Assembly (NCBI GenBank): GCA_964059195.1
Contig: CAXKWD010000011.1
Coordinates: 15,660,978-15,724,977 of the forward strand
Reading direction: 5' to 3'
Source: Ectobius pallidus
Lineage: Eukaryota; Arthropoda; Insecta; Blattodea; Ectobiidae
Length of the DNA stretch: 64,000 nt
The position numbers were made by a program, and so were the translations under genes. The notes beneath the pieces were generated by a model, which did no database searches, was not told where the DNA came from, and saw only the letters and a list, made by a program, of their open reading frames with translations. This document shows positions 1-11,400 of the stretch, piece after piece (positions within the stretch are counted from its first letter, which is position 1; each line of letters begins with the position of its first letter).

Positions 1-190
1 CAGGACGTAAAAATCCTGAGCATGGAGTCCTCCGGGAGGGATTTTAAGCTGGGGGGGGGCGTGTCGTAGATTTACGACACCTGTAAAAGAACTCCAAGCC
101 TAAATTAGAGCCTCTGGACAAAATTTCTCGGCCCTTTCACGTCCAAGTAATACCTTAGTTTCCGGAGGGGGGTTAAGAGGGCGATGGGCT
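1..190 (+). repeat. SINE family B, body only (cut by window edge)
   Basis: Shares a long stretch with the copies at 28785 and 54617: 'tcctgggcacagagtcctcc'-like, then 'agaactccaagcctaaatta' and 'ccctttcacgtc'. The tRNA-like head lies outside the window. It contains a G run at about 51-59 not seen in the other copies. Confidence 0.75.
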
Positions 191-275
191 CTCTAGGAAA
201 ATAAGCGTAACAAAATTCACATCGGTAAACAGAAACCTCCACTTGGAGACCCTTCGCCCCAACTTGGGCGCATAG

Positions 276-280
<5 letters not shown>

Positions 281-320
<40 letters not shown>
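281..320. repeat. (GA)n microsatellite
   Basis: About 20 perfect GA dinucleotides. The apparent leucine/serine-rich frames over it are low-complexity artefacts. Confidence 0.95.
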
Positions 321-323
<3 letters not shown>

Positions 324-329
324 AGATTT

Positions 330-2500
330 TGTGATATTAACTGTATATTGTACATTTTGTATTTTAAGTGTAATTATTTGAAGTAAATTTACGTGTATTA
401 AATATGTAAGAAATTTCTGATCATAATAATATGTAACGTACGTGAAAAACACTGTACTGTTTTAAGCAAATGAAACAAACAAACTTATATGTATAGAAAT
501 GCCTCAGGGTATCAAAAATATAACACATATTACAAACTAATAACTTGGTGACATTGCTGCTCGAAGTTATTCAATTATGTCCTTCACAACCCGATCGCAT
601 GTGTTGTATATGATATGATATGACCGATATTTACTTTAAACAGTTCATTCATAACTTAATTGTTTACGTTATTGGTGAGCTGTAAGCTAATGTATCCAAT
701 GCATATGCTTATAGAATACTAGAGTGCGTGATTTATCTAGATCAGTATCGGGATGCAATGTAGTTATTTACATTATTCTCGCAAGCATAGCCACATAGTA
801 AATAATTATAACTAGTGATGGAATTTTTGTTTACGCCTACACAATACGCTAAAACATTCGCTACAAAAGAAAACATTCCACACAGCACCAAGGTGTTCCG
901 AGAATATGAGTTAAGAAATGTAAGTTCGTCTTGGCTCAAATCAAGGTAAATTTATTTTAAAAGTAACGAATATAATAAAATATGCAATGAGTGCATGCTA
1001 CTATTCATAACAATACAAAAATACGTGCATTGGTATGTAGGTCATTAAATTGGCCATGCAAACAATTTAGTTTAAGGTGAGAAGATCCAGTCTGTGCCAG
1101 AAATGCTTATTTCAGGAATATTGGGTACACATTCGTGGGAGTACTGGAGGGAAAACGGGAGAGAACGGCATTCCCCCACAATTTTTTTTTTGTAAATTTA
1201 ATTACATAATTAAATAATTTATAATTCCGAATTTTTAAACAGGATTTTTTTTTGTAAATTTAACTACATACTTAAATTATTTATCATTTCGAATGTTTAA
1301 AACGTTTATATTTAAAAAAGATTACTAGTTCAGCAGTAAACACTCCAAAAGGTCTCACTTTCGTTATGAAAGCCAGACAATAAATTATGACTATTTAGGC
1401 CTGTTTTAGGAGAAACTAATTAGGTCGAAAGGATAGTTTACGTCTAAGGTATATGAATAAGAAGAACGAACGAAAAGAAAAAAATGCAGAAGATGACGAG
1501 GAGAGAATACTATGAGGGAAGAAGGGGAATGAGAATGGTAAGCAAAAGAATAAGAGAAAAGGAGAGAAGTTATGAAAAAAGCAAAATAAAACAATAAGGT
1601 AGGAAATATATTTAGATAAAAAAGGGAAAGAAAGTTTGAAACATGAATAGAATAATTTACGAAAGAAAGTAAGAAAACTGCAACATAATATATAAGAAAT
1701 TGGTTCAAGTATAAGAGAACTAGCATATGGAAGAGTGAGGTGAATATTATGAAATTAGTGCAGAAAAAATATTACCACTCATGTAAAAAAGGATCAAAGA
1801 ATAAAGAAAATGGAAGAAATACAACAGCAATACACTAAAATAAGGTAAATACAGTTTCAAATTCGGTTAAATAAATGTTATATGTAAGAAATATTCCAAG
1901 TAATGCTCCTAGATTCTAATTAAGCAGCAATGTATCTATTGTCTATTGTCAATTTGCCTATTGGATTATAAATTATCGTTCGTAACTCAAAAGCACATCC
2001 ATTAAAATCGGAAGAAACTAGACTCCTAGAACAAAATGATTTCGAAGACATTACAATTCCATTAATGAGTCCATCAATAGATTATTGTCTGTTAGAGCTT
2101 ACATAAAATCATATTGTTCTTTAATGGTTAATAACGGGAGAAGTTACGTGCCTTGACGTTGACTTTGTCTCAGCAAATATGTACCAACAAAATTCAAACA
2201 ATAGAAAATAAGATAGAGCCACGTCAATATACTGTATTTCTTCTGGACCCAATACTGGGTCACACAGGATTAACTTTCGATTCGCCGTACAAATCTGACT
2301 AGGCAGCCTGCATTACTCTATTGAAAGGCGGGTGGCTAGACTATCTGATGCATTTTAAACGATATACCCAGGATCCACAACGTTAGTGCGAATAGCTCTG
2401 TCAGAAACAACTGACATGGCAATGAAGCCTAATTTTAGCTGTTTGGATCTAATATGGAGTGTCAAGATTGCTTGTAGCCTTGTAGATGAAAGAAATAATG
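330..2500. other. No gene recognised
   Basis: AT-rich non-coding sequence. A T-rich block near 1181-1202 recurs near 1245-1257 with shared flanking words ('taaatttaa', 'acataattaaat'), suggesting a small local duplication. No splice-bounded exon or transposon motif was found. Confidence 0.5.
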
Positions 2501-2514
2501 ACTTTCAGAAAGAA

Positions 2515-3062
2515 AGACAGAATGGAAGAATGAAAGAAGGAAGGAAAGACCTAATAAAAATAAGAAAGGAAGAAATTAAGAATGGAATGCCTAACAATAA
2601 TTTAAAAAATAAATAAATAAAAAACGAAAGAAAGAAAGGGAAAATGGAAGAAAAATATAAAGGAAGAAAGAGAAATAGAAAATAATAGATGTGGACGGAA
2701 AGAGAAAAGGAGAGTTGGAATGAAAGGTGGATGAAACTATTGAAAGGAAATAGCAGAAGGAAAGAAGGCACGAAAGAGGCGGGTAAGACAGAAAGGAAGA
2801 ATGAAAGAAGGAAGGAAAGACCTAATAAAAATAAGAAAGGAAGAAATTAAGAATGGAATACCTAACGATAAATTAAAGAATAAATAAATAAAGAACGAAA
2901 GGAAGAAAGGGAAAATGGAAGAAAAATATAAAGGAGGAAAACGAAAAAGAAAATAATAGATGTGGACGGAAAGAGAAAAGGAGAGTTTGAATGAAAGGTG
3001 GATGAAACTAATGAAAGGAAATAGCAGAAGGAAAGAAGGCACGAAAGAGGTGGGTAAGACAG
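2515..3062. repeat. Two tandem 271-bp purine-rich units
   Basis: The block from 'gaatgaaagaaggaaggaaa' near 2527 recurs at 2802, a period of 271 bp, with about 90% or more identity by eye through 'ggcacgaaagaggtgggtaa'. The + strand is nearly all purine, so frames on the other strand are Ser/Phe/Leu-rich artefacts. Confidence 0.9.
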
Positions 3063-3437
3063 ACGGACATTGAAAGAGTTGCAATTACAGTTTAGAAGAC
3101 ATAAATATATAAGCATTTGTGTTATCTTTAAATCGGAAAGTTATGTTATGAGCATGACATTGATTTAGTAGCCACTGAATTTAGCCACGAGTTACAACAG
3201 ATTCCTGCGCTTGAGGGTTCACCACAGGTTTTACATAACCCCGCTATGGCATTGCCACATTTTCATAATTGCAAATAAATTACATAAAATGCTACAACAA
3301 AAATTACAGCGTATAGTGTGACACTACTGACACAATTTTATTATTCATGAACATCCGCGTTAGACGAAGCAGAACGAATATGCAGAAGCTGGAATGAAAG
3401 CAACCAGATAAACGCTTCATGTTATATTTCTCACTCT

Positions 3438-4185
3438 TTAAGGGGGACATACAGCTTTAGGTGGAATTCATAGGTGAGAAATAGGTGAATTTCATTTTTT
3501 TTCCCCTCAGCAATGAATTCCTCTACAATCTTGCAATCTGAAATCCTCTTCATTGACTACTTCTACAATTGCATACTATTTTCAAAATTAATCAAACTAT
3601 TACAGTTATGGGTAACTATCGTTACAAAATGGCAGCCACGTTTCGTGCACTAAAATGCCGATTCCGTGACAATTTCCACAAAATGACAATATTTTTGAGT
3701 GATCCTTTTTTCTATCTGTTTGCAAACATCATTTGAACAACATAATCTATACAATCCTTGGAATATCTACAGTATAAGTATTTTTTTATTCATTTTTTAA
3801 TTCCCTTTTTCATATATATATTATAATTTATATAATTTAAAAAATAAACCATTAATGTTAAATGAATTATTGTACGTAGATAGTGTTGTTCATATGATAT
3901 TAACAAATACACAGAAAAATAATCACTCAGAAATATTGATATTTGTGGAAGTTATCAAGGAAACGGAATTTCAGTGCATGAATCGTGGCTGCCATTTTGA
4001 AACGATAACTACGCGTAACCGAAACAGTTTGATTAATTTTGAAAATAGTATGCAATTTTAGAAGAAGTCAACAAAGAGTGCAAGATTGCAAGATTATAGA
4101 GCAATTCATTGCTGAGGAAAAAATTATGAAATTCACCTTGTTCTCACCTATGAATTTCACCGAAAGCTGTATGTCTCCCCCTTAA
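3438..4185. mobile_element. TTAA-flanked foldback element with very long inverted repeats
   Basis: Both ends carry TTAA followed by GGGGG[AG]..CAT (TTAAGGGGGACATACAGCTT on the left, its near inverse on the right). The inverted match continues inward for about 220 bp each side, to 'aaaatggcagccacg' on the left and 'cgtggctgccatttt' on the right. TTAA at both edges suggests piggyBac-type mobility. It has no transposase, so it is a non-autonomous or decayed copy. Arms have diverged with small indels. Confidence 0.8.
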
Positions 4186-4539
4186 GGGGACTTTCCACTA
4201 AACAGTACAGATTTTTCCTTATGTGTTTACTGCAACTAAATGTTGATACTTTGTTTATTGCGCAAATAACTGAAGACACTCGGAGTTTCATTTCTTAATA
4301 ATTATTTAGAGATATATTGAAAAATTATTTTCACTTCAGGTCTTAGGCGATAGAAGAGCATAATATTGGCAATGAAAAACTGATACCACTTTACAATAAA
4401 TGCCTTGACAGCAATGGCGAATACGTTGAGAAATCGACTAAAGTACTCTTTGTAAATAAAGTTTTGTGTTGATGTCTTTCGTTATTATTTAGTTATGCGA
4501 AATCGTTATTAGTTTCTGGACGACCCCCGTAACACTCGA

Positions 4540-5345
4540 TCAGCCGTCTATGGGCTACGATAACACAACTCACAAGAGTTCTTTCCGATTGCGCCAATAA
4601 TCTTTCCATGACTCGTTCTAGCGCAGTCTCCTTCTGACTACTCTTGTGGTTCTTCTTTGTTTTTCTTCACACAGATCCTTCACCTTAGCAATTTTCTTCC
4701 TGAACACTTCCCTTTTTCCTAAATCTTCGTTACTACCTTCACATTTTCTTACAATTTTCTGAACCTACTTTTCCCATGGGATTTGTGTCTTTCTTTCCTC
4801 ATGGTAATTGAGGATTTTATTTGCTAATCTGTCTGGTTCCATTCTTTTGATGTGTCCATAGGAAGCTAATCGTCTCTTTTTTATTGCATTTGAGATTTTC
4901 TCACACTGTTCGTATAACTAATGACTTGGTCTTAAGCGAAAAGTTAACTGGCTTGTTTCTTTTTTTGGGTCCCAAAGTCTTCCTCAGAAATTTCCTTTCT
5001 TTACTATTTCCAAAAGTCTTTTTCTAGCTAATGCATACAGGTAATCCGGCTTAACTACTGCATTATAATGTCTTAGTTTGGCTTCGTATATGAGTTTTGA
5101 TTTTTAAGTATTCTGACATAGAATAAAAGCTGTTTCCATCTTTCTCGCCCTTTCTTCAACTGCTACCTTCTCATTAACGTTCGGAGTCACAGTATTTGAA
5201 ACTATGGACTCTTTTGATGCCACATACTTAGTTTTCATTATCCATGTTGTCTATGTTCATATACTATGTGTTCTCTGCTATTTCTTGAAGCACTTCTGTT
5301 TTGTTGCAGTTTTTAAATCCTTGGCAAAGAATACAATGTTTTTTA
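4540..5345 (-). pseudogene. Decayed LINE reverse-transcriptase C-terminal region
   Basis: Reading the - strand in shifting frames gives typical C-terminal LINE wording: YEAKLRHYNAVVKPDYLYA, then a K/R-rich tail. Several stops and frameshifts interrupt it. It matches the region after the YADD box in RTE-like elements, where Y-G-S-E-T is usual. It lies just upstream of the secreted-protein gene and is old. Confidence 0.7.
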
Positions 5346-5565
5346 TTAGTAACATTTGTATAAGAACTGTCTGAATGGTATGAGTAAAGGTCTACATTAA
5401 AGCTTTATATTATGGTATGAAAAGTAATGTGAGTGTTGCACATTAGTTCTTTTTTTAATAAGGAAATGTTCGATTTGATTTTGATGAGGCAAAGCAGCTC
5501 CGAAACTTACGTAACAAATGGCATGGATGACCTTTGTGCAAATATTGCATTCTTTTTGTCCAACC

Positions 5566-5573
5566 TATAAAAA
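5566..5573 (+). promoter_or_regulatory. TATA box of the secreted-protein gene
   Basis: TATAAAAA stands 69 bp upstream of the ATG at 5635. An initiator-like TTCACT lies about 40 bp downstream, which would give a 5' UTR of roughly 30 bases. The spacing is a little long but plausible for an insect core promoter. This is inference from motif and position only. Confidence 0.5.
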
Positions 5574-5634
5574 GGGAAGTCATTATAGGCTGTAAAGAGT
5601 TTGATTCACTGGCTATTTCTATACATTTGCCAGC

Positions 5635-5700
5635 ATGGACTACACGAACCAATTCGCCTTTACGCTGCTCCTCATTGCTGTTGGTCTTCTTCAGAATGAA
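5635..5700 (+). CDS. Exon 1: signal peptide
   Basis: The start ATG is in good context (CAGCATGG). The exon encodes 22 residues starting MDYTNQ, followed by a hydrophobic core FAFTLLLIAVGLL and ending QNE, as expected for a secretion signal. The donor GAA|GTACGT follows directly in phase 0. No arginine or lysine precedes the core, which is slightly unusual for a signal peptide. Confidence 0.65.
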
Positions 5701-8360
5701 GTACGTATTCGTTTTCTTCTATTAATTTATTAAACACAATCAAAAGTTTGAGGATATAAAATATTACATTCTTACGCATACACTTTCCATCATGGTAAAA
5801 CAGTGTAGAAATAATTTTCTATTAACTTTTCTTCTTTTGTAATTATAACACGCTCATTTTTGTAAAATATAATGCAAATAAAATCTTTAACAACTCAGAT
5901 ATGCATAATTATGACACTAATATACAATGGCGGATAAAAAATTCCGGACACTTAAGTTTTATGTCTTCTGCCTTAAATGAACAGAAAACCTTTTTAATTG
6001 AGAATAGCTTTATATTCTTAATAAAGCATTGCATCAATGGGAAACATTTTTTTACGATGTTTCATTTGTATACACAAAATTGTAAAATTAGATTAATTAA
6101 ATGGCTCAGCCAATGTATACTTTTTGTGTACTTAAACAGCGTTAAATAAATTGAAATTGAAAAACTGCTGCGTTTAATAAAAGTTCACAACGATACACAA
6201 AACTTTTTTTTCTTCACGTACAGCAAACAAGTGTACTTGAATTTTCTCAACATATATTTGAGTTATATTACTTCAGTAGTGCGTTGCCACTCCTAGCTCC
6301 AATGACTTCTTTTAGGCATGCATTGCATGAATTCTCACAATCCTTTCTTGGGGGATATTTTCCCATTCTTCTTATAAAGCTGCTCGAAGTTCATTTATGG
6401 TTTCAGAAACAACTAATTGTTTATGAATCCCCTCAGTAGAATGCCTCAAACATGTTCAATGGGATTTAGAATGGTACTGCATGCTGGCCAATCCATAACT
6501 TTGACACTAACTTTATTAAGTGTAATGGAAATCTGTTTGGCGTGTGTGTCCTATCATTATCTTGCACTGGGACAAAATTATCATAGGTAATCCCACGATA
6601 ATTTACGAGTTTATCGATAGAATTTATCTGATTAAACTCGTCAACTCGAGTTGGATTTATTAAGAATAAAAATGAATAAAAATGTAACGGCTTATACAAA
6701 TAATAATTACTTTCGTGCTTTATTATATAAAAACCAAACTTACAGTTTCGAGATAATGGCATACTATGAATCAACCATCCATGAATCGATTCGTGTTATC
6801 ATGTTGTGATCAGTGCTACCAATGGTGCATATAAGATATAGTTAACTTAATTTAGGTAAGCTAACAGCAGAACAGAATAAAAGCACACGAACTGGCTTCC
6901 ACCTAATCGAAATTGTGTTTTAACCAATGTACATTTATATAATTTCGATTTCCAAACAAGTTATGTTGTATAAAATAACCTATTTTCGTGCTGCTTAATG
7001 GCAACATGTGAGTATTAATCACGACACATTGATGCTTGAGTGTTTAGTAACGAGCTGACCATTTTATCAGGTAAAATGCCTTTCTCATATTAATAGCAAG
7101 CATTTAATAAGACAAACGATCGTAATTGGTCTATATCCGAGGAATTGATAAACGTTGTTGGTCAATATCAAACATGCAGCATATGAGTGGAATAGTCATA
7201 CTAATCACACGAGAGATTACGAATTTATCTTTATATTTCGGAGAACGAAAGTCGAGCAAATTTATCAGATGGAACTCGTAAGCTTGAGTAGGATTTATTG
7301 AGACTACTCCATGAATAAAATGTAACGAATTTTGTAAATAATTATATTCTTACTTTGTTCACAATATTCTGTCAGCAGTAAGATCACACTAAATGAATGA
7401 ACAGTCCATGAATCGATTCGATGAATCTGACAATAATTATTAATTATTTTTATATTATGTTTCAATTAGGAAAGCTAAATTTGTTTTAGGTTTCATCTGA
7501 TGCACGCTGTAATGGTTTCAAAAGGTACTGGAAACAATATCAAAATAGGTAAGTTTGAATCACTAATAATACATCTAAATCACATTCGTTCAGTGTACTG
7601 TCACTGTAAGAACAAAATGTTCCAGAACAATTCATCCAAAATTATCAATTACAAAATATGCAGGTATTTCCCTTTGAACCTTCCTCAATGGGCAGTCAGA
7701 ATTCATTGCAGTTACCAGTAATCAGCATCATCTATGAATCTATTATGAGAATTAAAACTGCTTCAATTAACATGCACTAGTATTATATTGTCTTATATAA
7801 AAGGTTTTATATTTTATTAACATTGAAGAGCCTAATCTTTTTGTTTATTTCAAAATTAAGACATCCACAGGTGCAAAACTTGATAATAAAAGATGCATAT
7901 AATTCTCTATAGTCAATGTAAATTAAAACAGTACTAACAATAAGAGGTCTGCACTTCAAAATAAAATTGTGAAATAATTTAATGGAAGCATGGCCGTCCG
8001 GAAAGGGGGGCAGGGTAGGGCCGTTGCCCCTCCCTGGAAACTGTTTACACATAAACCTGTAAATTAAATGACTATAAGCGACTAATGTGAAATGAGGTTT
8101 AAGTCTCCAAATACTGCTGTATGTTCGCGTTGTTTGGATGAAAACAAGCTGTAACAGTTACTAGATATTAGCTTGTAGGAATAATTACTTCCCCTAAACT
8201 TGAAACCATTTATACCAAAACATTTTGTTATAATGAAGATAAGGCAAGAAAATGTCGCATTTTATATTTGATATGAATAGTACCTATGAAATTGTAAGGT
8301 GTATGAAAAGTCATGTGAGTGCATACGTCAGGTGTTTTACAGTAAATGAAGGCTGTTGAT

Positions 8361-8414
<54 letters not shown>

Positions 8415-11400
8415 GCAATAATGTGAATAGTATAAAATAGCAATAATAATAATAGCAATAATGTGAATAGTAACAAAATAGTAATAATAATAAAGTGGTC
8501 GTAGTAGCATAGTGATAGTGGTGGTGGCAGTAATTTGTTTGGCCCCCCCTTGACAAAATTTCTGCGGACGCCCATGAATGGAAGGCAAAAAAGTTTTGGC
8601 AATTCAAAAAGAACAAAAATTTGTCTAGTTAATATATACTTTTCATTCAGTTGATGAATAGGACTATTTAAATTGTGTTTTTACATGTCATCACATTTCT
8701 GGCTAAGTCTTCTAGTTACAGAAGTATGTAATTGGCTAAAGTGAAACTTGAAAGACTGACCAAGTAAAAATGTATAACAGTTATTACATTACCATAGGGT
8801 CAGCCTGGCTGGAACAGTCGGTTAGATGCAGGCTTTCTGTTCCCAAGTTCACAGGTTCAATCCCAGCCCATGTTGATAGTATTTATGTGTGCGAAAATGT
8901 GACAAATCCATATTTGTAGATATACAGGCATTAAGAAGAACTCCTGTTGAAAATAATAATAATTAATAAAAAATTTCATAATATACCGTCTTGTATAATA
9001 CAGAAAATGTATGCTACATCATAGAGACTAAAGTATTTATCTTGAGAATTGTTTTAACACTATTTTAATTTTAGTTTTAACAGTGTGGTGGAATCAATAC
9101 TGATATCAGCTATGGGTAGGCCTATATCCAGGATTTTCAAGTTAACCCAGTACTGGGGAAATTCATTTTCATACGAATATCTGTAGGTCCCAGTAGAGTA
9201 GAACGTGGCCAAATGCAATGCCTCCATCATATACAGAACTTCTAAATTATCTCTCAAATCTGAACCACAGCACATGTACCTTCACCTGATTTCTGATTAT
9301 TGGCATAATGCTCTGCATTTCAAAAGTTCACTGTGGGACTCATACAATCCTAAAGCATTTTCTTCTACATCTGGAATTAGTAAATAAACATTTTCCTTAA
9401 AAACCCAAATATCATTTTTTTCCAAACTTGCTTTCTTAAAATTTTTATAAGAGTTTCACAGTGCATTTCCTCTTTGAAGTTTCCCTCCTTTCATCCTATG
9501 CAGTAAGATTTTGCAAAATTCACTTTGTTAGAATGCAACTACTAGTAGAAATTGATTTTCTATGACAGATTCACAGCAAAACTCATTAAAAAATGTCTAA
9601 TCCCTACAGTCAATGATGGCTGTACTGTGATAAGGTTGGTTCTTATGACTGAAATAATAAATTACCTGCAAGAATGTAAAGTACACGATTTATTAAAACA
9701 ACTGTGTACAAAACATTACTGAACAACTCTATAGTGAGGCAGCACTTTCCATTAACAGTAAAACGCTGCAATAACCTCATTGGCTTGTCACTAATCTTGT
9801 GAGTCTGTATGATATGCCTCATGTACATAGAGGTACTCTGTTTACTCTAGGTATTATTTTCATTTAATCAGAAATGCTGCTTTCTGGCCTATCAGTAATT
9901 CAATTGAGTGAGAAAAATGTGACTTATGAGTAGAGGTGTTTGAAAATATTTTTTATTTTATACAAGATTAGTTTTAAAATTCAAAAGTGGTGTTTTATGT
10001 TTTTATTTGTCAGTGGTACTAAAATACTAGAAAAATTATGCATGCAAAGTCTAACATAATGGTTATTTTAATGACATTTATTTAATATCAGTATACTGTA
10101 TCTCATTTAGAGAAATCACTAATTGTAAGATTGTACCCCAAAGAAGTAATATCTCAGATTACTGTATGTAGCTGAAAGCATGCACTAAAGAAGTTTCCTA
10201 CTCCTCTGAAATCAGTTACCAAAACAAAGCAACTTAAAAAAATTTCAAGAGCTTACCTTTTTGCCTTCCGGGAGAGCAGAAAACATTTTGCCAATCATGG
10301 CAGTATAATGAAATACCTAACACAGAAAGCATATTATAACGTAGAGGAATTTTTGGAGGACAACCATTAAGGAAATTCGCTATGATATCAAGTGTGCGGA
10401 CAGCAAAATGAACAATATGTGAGTAATAAATTAAACTGCAAAATGGTTAAATGTATTGGGTGTGAGTAAATGAAGACACCATCTTTTAGTTATGTATCTA
10501 TTTTAAACTTAGGAAGTAAGAGTATGACTTTGTTTCACTTGCATGTCGACAAATGAATAATTGTAAATATGGGAACGTGTTGATTTTTTATGTTTTTCTA
10601 TATACGTTTTAGTAGGGACTGACTTAGTCCACTCGTGTATTCTACACTGTATTGGACAGAAATAATTTATTATTATTATTATTATTATTATATTATAATT
10701 GATAACAATATGAAGGAAGCATATCAAAAGCTTAATTATCTATGTGATTTCAAATGCTAAATAAATTTCAATATGCCTACTTATAACTTCGGAAGATAAC
10801 ATTTTTTCAATTTAAAAAAATTTAAATATGTTGCATCAAAGGTAAGAGTTATGGCAATCCGCTTTTTCTAAAAGGCGCATACGATACACTACAGTTGAAG
10901 AATAAAAAATGGCAGAAAAGAATAATAAATTATCAAAAATAGGTTTTATTTTGCTGATTATGGCTTTTGTGGTTTTATTTATGAGATTAGAATTATTTCG
11001 TGATTTAATTCTAATATGTTAAGAAAATGTAACTTAACCCAGAAACACGACATTTCGTTTTATAGCCTATTAACAAAAACAAACACATCTACTAATGAGC
11101 AATCAATGAAGGATGAATGGCAATAACGCCAGTATGTTACATCTTACAGCCCGGACTCTATCTCCACTATCAACAGGATGTGCAATGGAGCAGCAGAGGA
11201 CTCCAAAACAAATGGCGATGCTTGTTATGGCTGCTTTTCACGAGCCCTACACAATGCCAATGTAAGTTAATCAAAATTGAGGACCATTTTGACAAAACTC
11301 AACATCTTCATTTTTTGCCAAATTCGTTTTTTAATGGTTTTAGGTGCTTTGAAATGAGATCTTTAAGATGGTGAGAAAAGAACATAAGAAAAGTCAACAT

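Noticed and set aside
2505..3116. Three Ser/Phe/Leu-rich minus-strand proteins
   Set aside because: These are translations of the complementary strand of a purine-rich tandem repeat; no motif and no splice sites.
7500..7552. Missing exon between exons 1 and 2 of the secreted-protein gene
   Set aside because: A donor (AAATAG|GTAAGT) exists, but there is no convincing acceptor and the phase does not repair the join.
8311..8616. Poly-Tyr/Ile/Leu-rich proteins on the minus strand
   Set aside because: These are translations of an AAT microsatellite.
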